Below are positions 8,206 to 17,978 of a stretch of DNA of 64,000 nt, piece by piece. Each line of letters opens with the position of its first letter. Within the stretch, counting starts at the first letter, position 1. The stretch is from the NCBI GenBank assembly GCA_913057945.1, contig CAJXOF010000014.1, positions 41,339 to 105,338 on the forward strand, written 5' to 3'. The position numbers and the translations under genes are program-made. The DNA comes from an uncultured Hyphomonadaceae bacterium (lineage in GTDB: Bacteria; Pseudomonadota; Alphaproteobacteria; Caulobacterales; Hyphomonadaceae). The notes below the pieces were generated by a model. The model made no database searches and was not told where the DNA came from. It worked only from the letters and a program-made list of their open reading frames with translations.

Positions 8206-10827
8206 ATGAATATTGAACAATATACCGAACGCGCCCGCGCGATCATCCAGGGCGCCCAGACAGCTGCCCTCGCAAACGGGCACCAGGTGCTGACACCGGC
8301 CCATGTCCTGAAAACCATGCTGGAAGACCGCGACCAGCTGGCCGTGAACCTGATCCGCGCAAGCGGCGGGCGGCCGGAACTGGTGGCGCAAGGCATTGAT
8401 ACCGCGCTCGGCAAATTGCCTAAAGTGCAGGGCGCAAGCTCCGGCCTGCGTCTCGAACAGGCAGGAGCCCAGCTTTTCCAGTCGGCAGAAGAGGGCGCCA
8501 AGAAGGCAGGCGACAGCTTTGTCACCGTCGAGCGCCTGTTGCTGGCTCTGGCCAGTCTCAAGAATGATCCGGCTGCAGACGTGCTGGCAAATGCCGGCGT
8601 CACGCCCTCCGGCCTCGAAGGCGCGGTGGCCGAGCTTCGCCAGGGCCGCACGGCCGACAGCGAGAACGCCGAAGAAGGCTATGAAGCGCTCAAGAAATAT
8701 GCCCGTGACCTGACCAAGGATGCCCGCGAAGGCAAGCTCGACCCGGTCATTGGCCGCGACGAGGAAATCCGCCGCGCGATCCAGGTCCTCTCCCGCCGGT
8801 CCAAGAACAATCCCGTCCTGATTGGTGAACCCGGTGTGGGTAAAACCGCAATTGCCGAAGGCTTGGCCCTTCGCATCGTCAATGGCGACGTGCCGGAAAG
8901 CCTGAAGGGCAAGCGCCTGCTCGCGCTCGACATGGGCGCGCTGATCGCCGGGGCGAAATTCCGCGGTGAATTCGAGGAACGCCTGAAAGCCGTGCTGAAT
9001 GAAGTTCAGCAGGCGGAAGGCGGCGTCGTCCTGTTCATTGACGAGATGCACACGCTGGTGGGTGCAGGCAAGGCCGATGGCGCGATGGACGCCTCCAACT
9101 TGCTGAAGCCTGCATTGGCGCGCGGCGAGCTGCACTGTATCGGCGCGACCACGCTCGACGAGTACCGCAAGCATGTGGAGGGCGACCCGGCCCTCGCGCG
9201 CCGGTTCATGGCGGTGTTTGTCGATGAGCCCACCGTTGCTGACACCATTTCCATTCTCCGTGGCCTGAAAGGCCGGTATGAGGCCCATCACGGGATCCGG
9301 GTGTCGGATGCCGCGATCGTGTCTGCTGCGAATTTGTCGAACCGCTACATTACGGACCGGTTCCTGCCGGACAAGGCCATCGACTTGATGGACGAGGCCT
9401 CCGCGCGGCTGCGCATGCAGGTCGACTCCAAGCCGGAGGAGCTGGACGAAATCGACCGTCGTCTGATGCAGCTCCGGATCGAGGCAGAGGCCCTCAAGAA
9501 GGAAAAGGATGCCGCGTCGGTTGATCGGCTGGAGACGATTGAAAGCGAAATCGCCGAGCTTCAGGCAAAATCTGATGAGCTGACGGCAACATGGTCAGCC
9601 GAAAAGAACAAGCTGAAAGGAGCTGCGTCCGCCAAGGAACAGCTCGACCGGGCCTATGCCGATATGGCGGAAGCCCAACGCCAGGGTGATCTCGCCAAAG
9701 CGTCCGAGCTGAAATTCGCGACAATCCCGCAGCTCGAAAAACTCATCGCCGAAGTCGAAGGTAGCGAGGATGATCAGGGCGACGGCGGTCTCGTGTCCGA
9801 AGTCGTCCGTCCAGAGCATATCGCGGCCGTTGTCTCGAAGTGGACAGGCATTCCTGTCGACAAGATGATGGAGGGCGAGCGCGAGAAGCTGCTCAAGATG
9901 GAAGACGATTTGCGCAAGCGGGTCGTTGGCCAGGATGCCGCGCTGGAGGCTGTCTCAAATGCCGTACGTCGTGCGCGCGCGGGCCTGCAGGATCCGAACC
10001 GTCCCATCGGCTCTTTCCTGTTCGTCGGCCCGACCGGCGTCGGCAAGACCGAACTGACCAAGGCGCTGGCCGAATTCATGTTCGATGATGATACCGCGAT
10101 CCTGCGGCTCGACATGTCGGAATTTTCCGAGAAGCATTCCGTCGCGCGTCTGATCGGCGCGCCTCCGGGCTATGTCGGCTATGATGAAGGCGGTGTGCTG
10201 ACGGAATCTGTGCGTCGCCGACCCTATCAGGTCATCCTGTTCGACGAAGTGGAAAAGGCCCATCCGGACCTGTTCAACACACTGTTGCAAGTCCTCGATG
10301 ATGGTCGCCTGACCGATGGTCAGGGCCGTACGGTCGACTTCAAGAACACGATCATCATCATGACCTCGAACCTCGGCGCAGACGCGCTGGCGAGCGGCGA
10401 GGAGGGCGATGTATCGGACGCGGCCAAGGATGCCGTCATGGGCGCCATCCGCATGCATTTCCGGCCGGAATTCATCAACCGGATCGACGAGATCGTCTTC
10501 TTCAAACGGCTGGGCCGTGGCGAGATCGACCATATCGTTGACATCCAGATGGAGCGCCTCGAAGCGCTGCTGAAGGACCGGAAGATGACGCTGCAGCTGA
10601 GCCTCGATGCTCGCAACTGGCTGGCCGCGCGCGGCTATGACCCCGTCTATGGGGCGCGGCCCCTGAAACGGGTCATCCAGAAGGAACTTCAGGACCCGCT
10701 TGCCCGGCTCCTGCTGGAAGGGCGTATCCATGATGGCGAGACCATCGAGATCGGCGTCGAGGGCGACCAGCTCTCCATCAACGGTGTCCCGAACGGGTTC
10801 GCCAAGGGTGCCGCAGCCCTGAACTAA
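8206..10827 (+). CDS. clpB: ATP-dependent disaggregase/chaperone ClpB
   Basis: An 873-residue AAA+ disaggregase that, with DnaK, threads and refolds aggregated proteins after heat stress. Domains in order: Clp N-domain (1-145), first AAA+ module with Walker A GEPGVGKT near residue 207, middle coiled coil (about 405-525) that separates ClpB from ClpA/ClpC, second AAA+ module with GPTGVGKT near 609, and a C-terminal D2 domain. GGGG lies upstream of the ATG at 8206. The 138-base gap before the gene shows no clear sigma-32 promoter to me. It shares a bidirectional terminator with the convergent M23 gene. Confidence 0.97.
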   Translation: MNIEQYTERARAIIQGAQTAALANGHQVLTPAHVLKTMLEDRDQLAVNLIRASGGRPELVAQGIDTALGKLPKVQGASSGLRLEQAGAQLFQSAEEGAKKAGDSFVTVERLLLALASLKNDPAADVLANAGVTPSGLEGAVAELRQGRTADSENAEEGYEALKKYARDLTKDAREGKLDPVIGRDEEIRRAIQVLSRRSKNNPVLIGEPGVGKTAIAEGLALRIVNGDVPESLKGKRLLALDMGALIAGAKFRGEFEERLKAVLNEVQQAEGGVVLFIDEMHTLVGAGKADGAMDASNLLKPALARGELHCIGATTLDEYRKHVEGDPALARRFMAVFVDEPTVADTISILRGLKGRYEAHHGIRVSDAAIVSAANLSNRYITDRFLPDKAIDLMDEASARLRMQVDSKPEELDEIDRRLMQLRIEAEALKKEKDAASVDRLETIESEIAELQAKSDELTATWSAEKNKLKGAASAKEQLDRAYADMAEAQRQGDLAKASELKFATIPQLEKLIAEVEGSEDDQGDGGLVSEVVRPEHIAAVVSKWTGIPVDKMMEGEREKLLKMEDDLRKRVVGQDAALEAVSNAVRRARAGLQDPNRPIGSFLFVGPTGVGKTELTKALAEFMFDDDTAILRLDMSEFSEKHSVARLIGAPPGYVGYDEGGVLTESVRRRPYQVILFDEVEKAHPDLFNTLLQVLDDGRLTDGQGRTVDFKNTIIIMTSNLGADALASGEEGDVSDAAKDAVMGAIRMHFRPEFINRIDEIVFFKRLGRGEIDHIVDIQMERLEALLKDRKMTLQLSLDARNWLAARGYDPVYGARPLKRVIQKELQDPLARLLLEGRIHDGETIEIGVEGDQLSINGVPNGFAKGAAALN

Positions 10828-10840
10828 AGTCTTTCCCAAC

Positions 10841-10880
10841 AAAAAAGGCCCCGGCCGCTTTTGCGGTCGGGGCCTTTTTT
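10841..10880. terminator. Bidirectional terminator between clpB and the M23 peptidase gene
   Basis: A 12-bp GC-rich stem (10847-10858 with 10863-10874, one mismatch, TTTT loop) is flanked by six A on the left and six T on the right, so it can act on both strands. Confidence 0.93.
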
Positions 10881-10894
10881 GTGGTTCAAATCTC

Positions 10895-12274
10895 TTACGG
10901 TGAGCGTGGATTGACCAGTGGGGTGGCCGCCATCAATTGCGCGCCTTGGGCCGTGCGGATGGCGTCGATCTCGGCCTTGCGGGCTTCGAACTCGGCCAGC
11001 ATGTCCGGCGTTTCGGCCAGCTTGCGCCCGGTCGGCAGTTTCAGCTTCATCGCATTGACCGGCTTGCCCTTGACGTAGACTTCATAATGCAGATGCGGAC
11101 CCGTCGAGGCGCCGGTGGATCCGACATAGCCGATCACGTCGCCCTGACGGACCCGCTTGCCGGCGCGCACACCTGGGCCATAGCGCAGCATGTGGGCATA
11201 GGCGGTCTTGTAATTGTTGGCGTGCTTGATGCGGACATAATTGCCATAGCCGCCATAGCGGCTCGCGCGCTCTACCGTGCCATTGCCGGCCGCATAGATC
11301 GGCGTCCCGGACGGGGCGGCGAAATCGGTGCCCTTGTGCAGACGGGTATAGCCGGAGATCGGATGGCGGCGATTGCCGAAGGACGAGGACAGGCGCGCGC
11401 CATTGATCGGTGTCTTCATCAGGAATTTCGTGGCGCTCTCGCCATTCTCGTCGAAATAGTCGGGCACCCCATCATCGCTCGGCGCGAAGCGATAGAAGCC
11501 GCGCGTCAGGGCGCGTCCGTTCAGCTTGGCATAGACAAGGTCACCACTCTTCACCGGCGTGCCGTGCTCATCGACCTGGGTCTCATAGACCATTTCGAAG
11601 GTGTCGCCCGGGTGGATCTCCCGCTGGAAATCCACGTCATAGGCAAAGGCGCTGGCAAAATCGACGACCTGCTGGTCACCGGCACCCAGCTTGCGGGCAG
11701 CCTCATAGATCGAGGTTTCGATCGGCGCCGCCACACGGTGATAGGTCGGGCTGAGGCGGGCTTTCAACTCGCTGGCCGTCCAGCCACCGGAGGCCGAACG
11801 GGTGATGAAAAGGTTACGTTCGGCATCTGCCTTGATGTTCAGGGCCGTCAGCTGGCCATTCGTGATGAAGGCATCTGCCTTGACCCCTGGGCGCAGGCGC
11901 CTTGGGTCCAGCAATTCCTTCTCATAGATCGTGTGCAGCGCGGCGGCGGCATCGGAAGGCTGCGCGCCGAGCCGGGTAACCAGTTCGGTCAGTGTCTCGC
12001 GGCTCTTCAGCGTGTCGCTCAAATGATCGGGAATGCCGAGACCGGGCTCGAATTCTGTGGCGGACAGCAGCGTTGTAGCCAGCGGCGGCGGGGCCGGGGA
12101 GGCGTGCGCCGCCCCCATCCCAACAGGGTCGTTGGACGGGCCGATCGTGACCAGGCCCAGAACTGCCGAAACAGATCCCAGCAGGCCCAATACGACCAGA
12201 CTCTTCACCCCATGCGACACCGTGCGGCTTGGCTCGGCGGTATTAGTCTCAATTGTACTCACGTCATGCATCAT
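10895..12274 (-). CDS. M23 family metallopeptidase (LytM-type peptidoglycan hydrolase or regulator)
   Basis: About 459 residues from the ATG at 12274, chosen because GGGAGAG lies six bases upstream; an in-frame GTG at 12301 is an alternative. There is one N-terminal membrane helix (SLVVLGLLGSVSAVLGLV), a linker, an OapA/LysM-like middle region and a C-terminal LytM domain. The zinc ligands are present: HKGTDFAAP (H and D) and GPHLHYE (HxH), so the domain looks catalytically competent. Such proteins cleave peptide crosslinks or activate amidases in the periplasm. It is divergent from the ydbH-type operon, and the two share a promoter region. Confidence 0.9.
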   Translation of the reverse strand: MMHDVSTIETNTAEPSRTVSHGVKSLVVLGLLGSVSAVLGLVTIGPSNDPVGMGAAHASPAPPPLATTLLSATEFEPGLGIPDHLSDTLKSRETLTELVTRLGAQPSDAAAALHTIYEKELLDPRRLRPGVKADAFITNGQLTALNIKADAERNLFITRSASGGWTASELKARLSPTYHRVAAPIETSIYEAARKLGAGDQQVVDFASAFAYDVDFQREIHPGDTFEMVYETQVDEHGTPVKSGDLVYAKLNGRALTRGFYRFAPSDDGVPDYFDENGESATKFLMKTPINGARLSSSFGNRRHPISGYTRLHKGTDFAAPSGTPIYAAGNGTVERASRYGGYGNYVRIKHANNYKTAYAHMLRYGPGVRAGKRVRQGDVIGYVGSTGASTGPHLHYEVYVKGKPVNAMKLKLPTGRKLAETPDMLAEFEARKAEIDAIRTAQGAQLMAATPLVNPRSP

Positions 12275-12344
12275 GGCGCGCTCTCCCTCACTCAGTGCCA
12301 CCCAGCACCTCTGTCTCTCAGGACTGTGAATGTCAGAAGGACCT

Positions 12345-12360
12345 TTTATACCGTTTATAC
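12345..12360. promoter_or_regulatory. Direct repeat TTTATAC-CG-TTTATAC in the divergent M23/ydbH region
   Basis: Two exact 7-base copies (12345-12351 and 12354-12360) lie in the 178-base divergent region. They could be overlapping -10 elements or a small operator. No protein partner can be named. Confidence 0.3.
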
Positions 12361-12452
12361 GTTAAGAAACGACAATTTTGCTCAATTTGGCCTTCTTGCT
12401 CTCCTACAAATCCTAGTAGCCAACCAAAGCAAGAAGCAAGCCGGAACCATCA

Positions 12453-15400
12453 GTGAATACGCCACATTACAAAGATTTAGAGGTTGAAGGCTCGAAGACG
12501 GGCAGGCGTCGCCTGAAATGGGGGCGGTGGCTGCTGGTTGCGATCCTGACCCTGATCCTCCTGTTTGTGGCGCTTGGCTGGCTGGGACGGAAGTACATCG
12601 CCCATCAGGCTCTTGCCCAATGGTGCCATGAGCAATCCCTGGTCTGCGAAGCGAATATCGAACGCCTCGGGCCCGGCGGCGCGGTGATTTCCGGCGTCCG
12701 GGTCAAATCCGGCGACCATGTACCCTTCCTGGCCGAAGACGTGACGGCCAACCTCACATGGAAGGGCCTGGTCCCGTCGCTGGGGGCTGTGGCGATCACG
12801 GCGCCTGAATTGCGCGGCACGCTGGATGATCGCGGCATTCGCTTTTATGGGCTTGAACGCCTCGGCAGCAGCAGTTCTGGCGCGGGAGGGACCAGTGGCC
12901 TGCCCCCGGTGAAGATTACCGATGGGCGGGTCGTGCTGGCCACGAGCGCTGGCGACATTGGTGCGTCGGTCGATCTGGAAGGCGAATTCCCGCAGTCCGG
13001 CACATTGCAGATGACGCTGGACCCGGTGTCCCTGTCCGGGCCGGACGGTACGCTGGTCTGGTCGGAAGGCCGGATCGACGTGACCGCGAGCGACGGCCAA
13101 TTGGAGGGCGAGGCGTTTCTCGATCTGGACGAGGCCGATGTTAGGGGTGTTCAGGCCCGCGACGTTCAGTTGACTGCCCTTCTCAACTCGCCCCTCAGCG
13201 GGGAGGGCGACACACAAATTGTCTGGGACGGCGACATCACCAGCGCGTCCTGGGGCGGCTATGCCGTGTCGGAGGCTGCCACGAGTGGCCGGGCCATTCT
13301 GGAGCGCCTGCCATCCTCGGACCTCGACTCGATCCTCACTGCGCTGGTTGAGGCCTCCGCCGAAGTCAGCGCCGCCAAAGTGTCCGGCAGCGTATTTGCT
13401 GGCCGTGATATTTCGCTGGAGGTCGATCTTGAAGGCGAAGCGGGCCGCGTAACCGGGCCAATCCTCGCCTCTGCCAGCGATCTTGAAATCCCGCAGGGGC
13501 GGGCACAGGCCGCCGCGATCCGCGGAACGCTGCAGCGGTCCGTCGAGGGCGACATCGGGTTCGAAGCTGACCTGTCGACAGCCGGCACGTCGCTGAACGC
13601 TGGAACGACCAGCCAATTGCTCGACTTCGTGAACTTGCCTGACACGTTCGCCGCGCATGAGACCAGCCTCACGAACGCGCTTCGCCATATCCTGGCAGCG
13701 TTCGACGCCGCCGCCTCGGTGCACGTCCAGCGCAACGCGGAGGGGTGGGCGATCTTGGCGGAGGGGCCGGTGCAATTGACCTCCCAATCGGGGCTCGCGT
13801 TGGATATTGAGCCGGGTCCGGAAGGCCACTGGCTGTCCTGGGCAGGATACGATCGGTCCGTGACGGGGCATCTCGACATGACGGGCGGCGGTCTTCCCGC
13901 CTTCTCCGCAGACCTTGAGGTCCGCATGGGTGAGGCCGGACTGTCCCGGTTCAACGCAACGGGCCTGAGCCTGTCGCCGTGGATGGCGGGCGGGCGTACC
14001 TTGTCGGCCAATCTCAAGCAGATCAACTATGAGCGCGTCGGTGAAGGGGAGATGACACTCCAAACGTCCGGCCGCATTGGCGTTGCTGGAAACCTGTCCG
14101 GCTTTGACCTGGACTCCACCAATATTGCAGGAGAATTGCTGGTCGCGTCGAACAAGGCCGGGTGGCGGGTGTCCACTCCGAACCGGGCCTGCCTGACCCT
14201 GAACAGTCAGGGCCTGAGCTTTGGGTCTGTCAGCCTCGGCGCGTTCCGGACGCCGATCTGTCCTGAAGGCAAGGATTTCGTTGCGCCGGGGGTCGGGTTT
14301 GCGGGCACGACCAGGCTGGGAGACCTGTCGCTTCCGGTCGCCTTCTCGTCCAATTCCGGCACGGTGAAGTTCACGAATGCCGCGATCGACTGGACGGGCG
14401 GCAAGACCGCAAGCGTATCGGCCATCTCGGACACGGTTGCGCTCGCCCTCGACATTGGCGAGGAAACCCTCACCATCGAGGGAGACACACTTCGGTTGGG
14501 CGTAGCGACGCGCGTCAACGCCGCCCCGGCGCTATCGGCGCGACTGGGGCCAACCAAATTCAACGGCTCGCTCATTCCTGCCAACGTTAGCTCCAGCGAT
14601 TTCCGCTTCGATGGCACGACCGGAGACGGCGGCGTGAAGGGTGCCATGAGCGCCGATGGCGTGATGATCCGGGACTATCGCGACGACCCGCTCTACCAGC
14701 CCCTGACGGCAGATATGGATGCGACGCTGAACGGCGCGGATTTCTACATGACGGGACCTCTGAGGCTGGCATCCAACGGGATCAGCGTGGCGGACACGCT
14801 GTTACGCCTTGATGTGACGAAGCTGAGCGGCAGCGCAGGCATTGAGAGCCGGGACCTGCAATTCGAACCGGGCGCCTTGCAGCCTTCGCGCCTGTCGGAC
14901 CGGCTGCGCGGTATCTTCACCGATGCGCGCGGTGGACTGGCGGCGTCTGCGCGGTTCGACATTGTCGAAGGAAAGATCGAAGGGACGGGTCAGGTATCGG
15001 TCTCCGAGTTTGGCTTCCAAACGACCCGGCTGGGCCGGGTGCAAGGCGTCAATGGCACGGTGACGTTCAGGGAGCTTCTCGCACTGACCACAGAGCCCGG
15101 CCAGACCATTTCGGTCGAGCGCCTGAATCCCGGTGTTCCGCTGGAAAATGGCGAGATCATCTTCCAACTGGTCGAGGGGACGCAATTCAAGGTCGAGTCA
15201 GCCTCCTTCCCATTCGCGGGGGGGACGCTCGCGTTGCCCTCCTTTGTATGGACGCTGGGCGGGGAGCAGCAGAACATCGAAGTCACAGCGGATGCCATCG
15301 AATTGGCGAAACTGGTGGAAGTGCTGAAACTGCCGGATACGCGGGCTACGGGCACCGTGTCTGGTCGGTTCCCCATCGACATTGACGGTACGAACATCCT

Positions 15401-15794
15401 TGTGCGCGACGCCCGTCTGAAAGCCGACGCCACAGGCGGCTACATCTCCTATCAGGGCTCGGCCGGGGATTCCGCCGGGGCGGCTGATCCGAATGCCAAA
15501 ATGGCGTTTGAGGCGCTCAAGGATTTCGACTTTACCGTTCTCGAACTCGGCCTCGACGGCAATGTGCGGGACCGGATGACGATTTCCCTGATCCTTGAAG
15601 GTAAGAGCCGGAAGGGGATTGCGTACGGGGACGGAAACCAGGTGCTGACCGGCCAGCCCTTCCTGTTCACGATCACCGTCAATTCAGCGCTGGGGGAACT
15701 CTTGCGAAACGCCCAGTATTATACCAGTCAGAAGAGCCTGACGGACGAAGTTGTCAAACAAGTGACGGCGAAACGGCTTGAGGAATCTGAATAG
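12453..15794 (+). CDS. ydbH: YdbH-type AsmA-like envelope phospholipid transport protein
   Basis: A 1113-residue protein with one N-terminal membrane helix (WLLVAILTLILLFVALGWLG) followed by a very long beta-rich region, the form of AsmA-like bridge proteins. The C-terminal part (GEIIFQLVEGTQFKVESASFPF and the NSALGELLRNAQYYTS end) matches the YdbH/DctA-YdbH family. In E. coli YdbH, TamB and YhdP redundantly carry phospholipids from inner to outer membrane. The two following genes encode YnbE- and YdbL-type partners, which strongly supports the call. The GTG start at 12453 has no good Shine-Dalgarno; no better in-frame start precedes the helix. Confidence 0.88.
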   Translation: MNTPHYKDLEVEGSKTGRRRLKWGRWLLVAILTLILLFVALGWLGRKYIAHQALAQWCHEQSLVCEANIERLGPGGAVISGVRVKSGDHVPFLAEDVTANLTWKGLVPSLGAVAITAPELRGTLDDRGIRFYGLERLGSSSSGAGGTSGLPPVKITDGRVVLATSAGDIGASVDLEGEFPQSGTLQMTLDPVSLSGPDGTLVWSEGRIDVTASDGQLEGEAFLDLDEADVRGVQARDVQLTALLNSPLSGEGDTQIVWDGDITSASWGGYAVSEAATSGRAILERLPSSDLDSILTALVEASAEVSAAKVSGSVFAGRDISLEVDLEGEAGRVTGPILASASDLEIPQGRAQAAAIRGTLQRSVEGDIGFEADLSTAGTSLNAGTTSQLLDFVNLPDTFAAHETSLTNALRHILAAFDAAASVHVQRNAEGWAILAEGPVQLTSQSGLALDIEPGPEGHWLSWAGYDRSVTGHLDMTGGGLPAFSADLEVRMGEAGLSRFNATGLSLSPWMAGGRTLSANLKQINYERVGEGEMTLQTSGRIGVAGNLSGFDLDSTNIAGELLVASNKAGWRVSTPNRACLTLNSQGLSFGSVSLGAFRTPICPEGKDFVAPGVGFAGTTRLGDLSLPVAFSSNSGTVKFTNAAIDWTGGKTASVSAISDTVALALDIGEETLTIEGDTLRLGVATRVNAAPALSARLGPTKFNGSLIPANVSSSDFRFDGTTGDGGVKGAMSADGVMIRDYRDDPLYQPLTADMDATLNGADFYMTGPLRLASNGISVADTLLRLDVTKLSGSAGIESRDLQFEPGALQPSRLSDRLRGIFTDARGGLAASARFDIVEGKIEGTGQVSVSEFGFQTTRLGRVQGVNGTVTFRELLALTTEPGQTISVERLNPGVPLENGEIIFQLVEGTQFKVESASFPFAGGTLALPSFVWTLGGEQQNIEVTADAIELAKLVEVLKLPDTRATGTVSGRFPIDIDGTNILVRDARLKADATGGYISYQGSAGDSAGAADPNAKMAFEALKDFDFTVLELGLDGNVRDRMTISLILEGKSRKGIAYGDGNQVLTGQPFLFTITVNSALGELLRNAQYYTSQKSLTDEVVKQVTAKRLEESE

Positions 15795-15870
15795 CGCGCA
15801 ACGACCAACTTCATTGACGTTAAGGTTGCTTATGTCATGGTCGCCACTGAACCCTGAGGAGCGAATCCTG

Positions 15871-16062
15871 ATGAATTTTTCCAAAGCCCTGCTGGCTGGC
15901 GCGGGCGTGGCAGCACTGGTTGCCTGTACGCCGACAGTTCGCATCGAACCCTCCGACAAACCGATCAAGATCGATTTGAACGTCAATATTACCCAGGAAG
16001 TCCGCGTGATCCTCGACAAGGAAGTCGAAGACCTGATCGCGGACAATCCGGACCTGTTCTAA
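15871..16062 (+). CDS. ynbE: YnbE-type small outer-membrane lipoprotein
   Basis: 63 residues from the ATG at 15871 (TGAGGAGCG just upstream). The signal ends in AALVAC, giving a lipidated Cys, and the mature part TPTVRIEPSDKPIKIDLNVNI is the YnbE family signature: a short beta segment that in E. coli caps the C-terminal end of YdbH to complete the intermembrane bridge. It lies 76 bases after ydbH and 22 before the YdbL-type gene, as expected for one operon. Confidence 0.88.
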   Translation: MNFSKALLAGAGVAALVACTPTVRIEPSDKPIKIDLNVNITQEVRVILDKEVEDLIADNPDLF

Positions 16063-16084
16063 CCTCGCGAAATCAGGAGACGAT

Positions 16085-16435
16085 ATGATGAAATCCCTTC
16101 GCACTTTTTTCGCTGCCCTGGCCCTGGCATTCGGGCTGGCCACATTGGCCCCAGCCGCTTCGGCGGGTGATCCTGCAATCGACGCTGCCATCGAGGCGGG
16201 GGAGGTCGGTGAGCGCATTGATGGACGCCTTGGCGTCATCGGGTCTGGCGACCCGTCCCTGATCCGCAAGGTTCAGGAGATCAACAACCGACGCGCCGCC
16301 AAATACGCCCAAGTTGCTGCTGAAACCGGCACCACCGTGGCGGAAGTGGCTCGCATCACGGGCGAAAAGCAGATCTCCAAGTTGAGCCGTGGCCAATGGT
16401 ACATGGACGCCAGCGGCACCTGGAAACAGAAATAG
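16085..16435 (+). CDS. ydbL: YdbL family (DUF1318) periplasmic protein
   Basis: 116 residues with a cleavable signal peptide (LRTFFAALALAFGLATLAPAASA). The mature domain carries the family hallmarks GEVGERIDGRLGVI, VQEINNRRAAKYAQVA and a GQWYMDASGTWKQK end. In E. coli YdbL is a periplasmic chaperone-like partner that limits YnbE multimerisation in the YdbH system. It is the third gene of the operon, and a small membrane protein gene follows after 36 bases. Confidence 0.9.
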   Translation: MMKSLRTFFAALALAFGLATLAPAASAGDPAIDAAIEAGEVGERIDGRLGVIGSGDPSLIRKVQEINNRRAAKYAQVAAETGTTVAEVARITGEKQISKLSRGQWYMDASGTWKQK

Positions 16436-16471
16436 CTTGTTTCCGGCGCCGCCCGGCGTAAGTGAATCTTC

Positions 16472-16732
16472 ATGTCACGCAAGCTGATCTTCTGGATTCT
16501 CGCCAGCTTCGTGCTCCTGGGGCTGATGCTCTGGGGCATTTCGCTGTTATGGGAAAGCAATGCCGACGGGCTCTCCGGCCACGGCTGGCTCGCCTATATT
16601 CTGGGCGGTGTGATGACGCTTGGCCTTTCCATTGGCCTGTTCCTGCTGACCTTCCATAGCGCGCGGCATGGTTATGATGATATGGAGCGGCCGGAAGACA
16701 CGACTGAGCAGAATGTTGAATATCGCCAATAG
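16472..16732 (+). CDS. Small two-helix inner-membrane protein of unknown function
   Basis: 86 residues with two hydrophobic helices (LIFWILASFVLLGLMLWGIS and YILGGVMTLGLSIGLFLLTF) and an acidic C-terminal tail. It follows the ydbL-type gene by 36 bases on the same strand and may be a fourth member of that operon. I recognise no family. Confidence 0.7.
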   Translation: MSRKLIFWILASFVLLGLMLWGISLLWESNADGLSGHGWLAYILGGVMTLGLSIGLFLLTFHSARHGYDDMERPEDTTEQNVEYRQ

Positions 16733-16814
16733 TTCATACAGCCTTGATTGACACGCCGGGCGGCTCACACAATCCTGCGCAAAATCTGAACTCTAGAACG
16801 GGGCGCTCCCACCC

Positions 16815-17456
16815 ATGATCGATCCTGCACGCCTATCCGCGTACATCGCATCGCGCATCTGCCATGACCTTGTTTCGCCCGTTTCCTCGGTCACCAATGC
16901 GTTGGACCTGCTGAACGATCCCGGCGACATGGAAATGAAGGCCCAGGCACAGGATCTGTTGCATGATGGCGCGGAGAAGGCCGGCGCGCGAATCCAGTTC
17001 CTGCGCTATGCCTTCGGCTCCATCGGGCTCAACTCGGGTGCCGCCGACATTCACGAGGCGCGCAAGATCACCCAGAATTTCGTGGCGAGCCACCGGCCCA
17101 GCATCGAATTCGACATCCAGACCGACCATCTGAGCTTCTCGCATGTGCGCATGATGATGAACCTCGTCATGATGGGGATCGACTGCCTGCCGCGGGGCGG
17201 GGTGATCCATGTCCGCATTCGCAATGAGCAGGTGGGCCTGACAATCACATTGACCTGCAAGGGCAAGCGGGCCCGTCTGCGCCCCGACATTGCCAATGGT
17301 ATCAAGGGAATCGAGCCGGAAGATGGCTGGCGGCCGGAGACGATCCAGCCCCTGTTCTCCAAGATCATCTGTGACGGGCTGGGCGGCGAGCTGACCGCCA
17401 GTGAAAGCGATGAGACCGTCATCATCATGGCGGCGGGCATTCGCGCTGAAGGCTGA
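16815..17456 (+). CDS. chpT: Histidine phosphotransferase ChpT
   Basis: A 213-residue protein with a dimeric DHp-like helix pair containing ASRICHDLVSPVSSV (phospho-accepting His17) and a degenerate ATPase-like domain, as in Caulobacter ChpT. In that system ChpT receives phosphate from the hybrid kinase CckA and passes it to CtrA and CpdR, controlling cell cycle and polarity. Length and motif placement fit well. CckA and CtrA are not in this window. The next two genes are a CheY-like receiver and a CheR methyltransferase on the same strand. Confidence 0.92.
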   Translation: MIDPARLSAYIASRICHDLVSPVSSVTNALDLLNDPGDMEMKAQAQDLLHDGAEKAGARIQFLRYAFGSIGLNSGAADIHEARKITQNFVASHRPSIEFDIQTDHLSFSHVRMMMNLVMMGIDCLPRGGVIHVRIRNEQVGLTITLTCKGKRARLRPDIANGIKGIEPEDGWRPETIQPLFSKIICDGLGGELTASESDETVIIMAAGIRAEG

Positions 17457-17544
17457 TGGCCTGGCTGAAATTTACACTTTGGCAGGACTTTCTTAACCGG
17501 GGTCGGCCAGATTCGACGCCAAGCTGCTGCGCACAGGATATCCT

Positions 17545-17910
17545 ATGAAAACCTGTCTGATCGTTGACGATTCCCGCGTTGTCCGAAAAGTGGCGGCGCG
17601 TATAGTGCGCGACCTGAAATTCGACGTTCTGGAAGCCGGTGACGGCGCCGAGGCCATGCGTCAGTGTCGCCAGCAGATGCCGGATGCCATCCTGCTCGAT
17701 TGGAACATGCCGGTGATGAACGGACTCGATTTCCTGCGCGCCCTGCGCCGCGAGGAAGAGGGCAAGCATCCGCTGGTGGTTTTCTGTTCCATCGAAAACG
17801 ACGCTGAACACATCAATGAGGCGTTGAGTTCAGGCGCCGACGAGTTCATCATGAAGCCATTCGACGCTGATATTCTGGAAAGCAAATTTGCGGAAGTCGG
17901 TCTGGTCTGA
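17545..17910 (+). CDS. Single-domain response regulator (CheY-like)
   Basis: 121 residues, receiver domain only. The acidic pair is DD (residues 8-9), the phosphorylation site is Asp52 in LLDWNMPVMNG, and the conserved Lys lies in MKPFDADI near residue 103. There is no output domain, so it signals through partners. Placement between chpT and cheR suggests chemotaxis or motility signalling, or a phosphate sink in the ChpT network; which one cannot be decided from sequence. TTTCTTAACC about 45 bases upstream resembles a CtrA half-site. Confidence 0.9.
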   Translation: MKTCLIVDDSRVVRKVAARIVRDLKFDVLEAGDGAEAMRQCRQQMPDAILLDWNMPVMNGLDFLRALRREEEGKHPLVVFCSIENDAEHINEALSSGADEFIMKPFDADILESKFAEVGLV

Positions 17911-17978
17911 AGCATTTCTTAATAAACCGCGACCTATGGGTAAGGTTTATGGGCAGAATGTCCGATTCGGAGTGTTAG

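Noticed and set aside
10937..12487. 516-codon plus-strand ORF over the M23 gene
   Set aside because: It is antisense to a well-supported peptidase with zinc ligands and has no motif of its own; a by-product of high GC.
12477..14063. Long opposite-strand ORF (528 codons) under the ydbH-type gene
   Set aside because: Product is low-complexity Arg/Gly/Pro-rich with no family features; the plus-strand gene has clear YdbH features.
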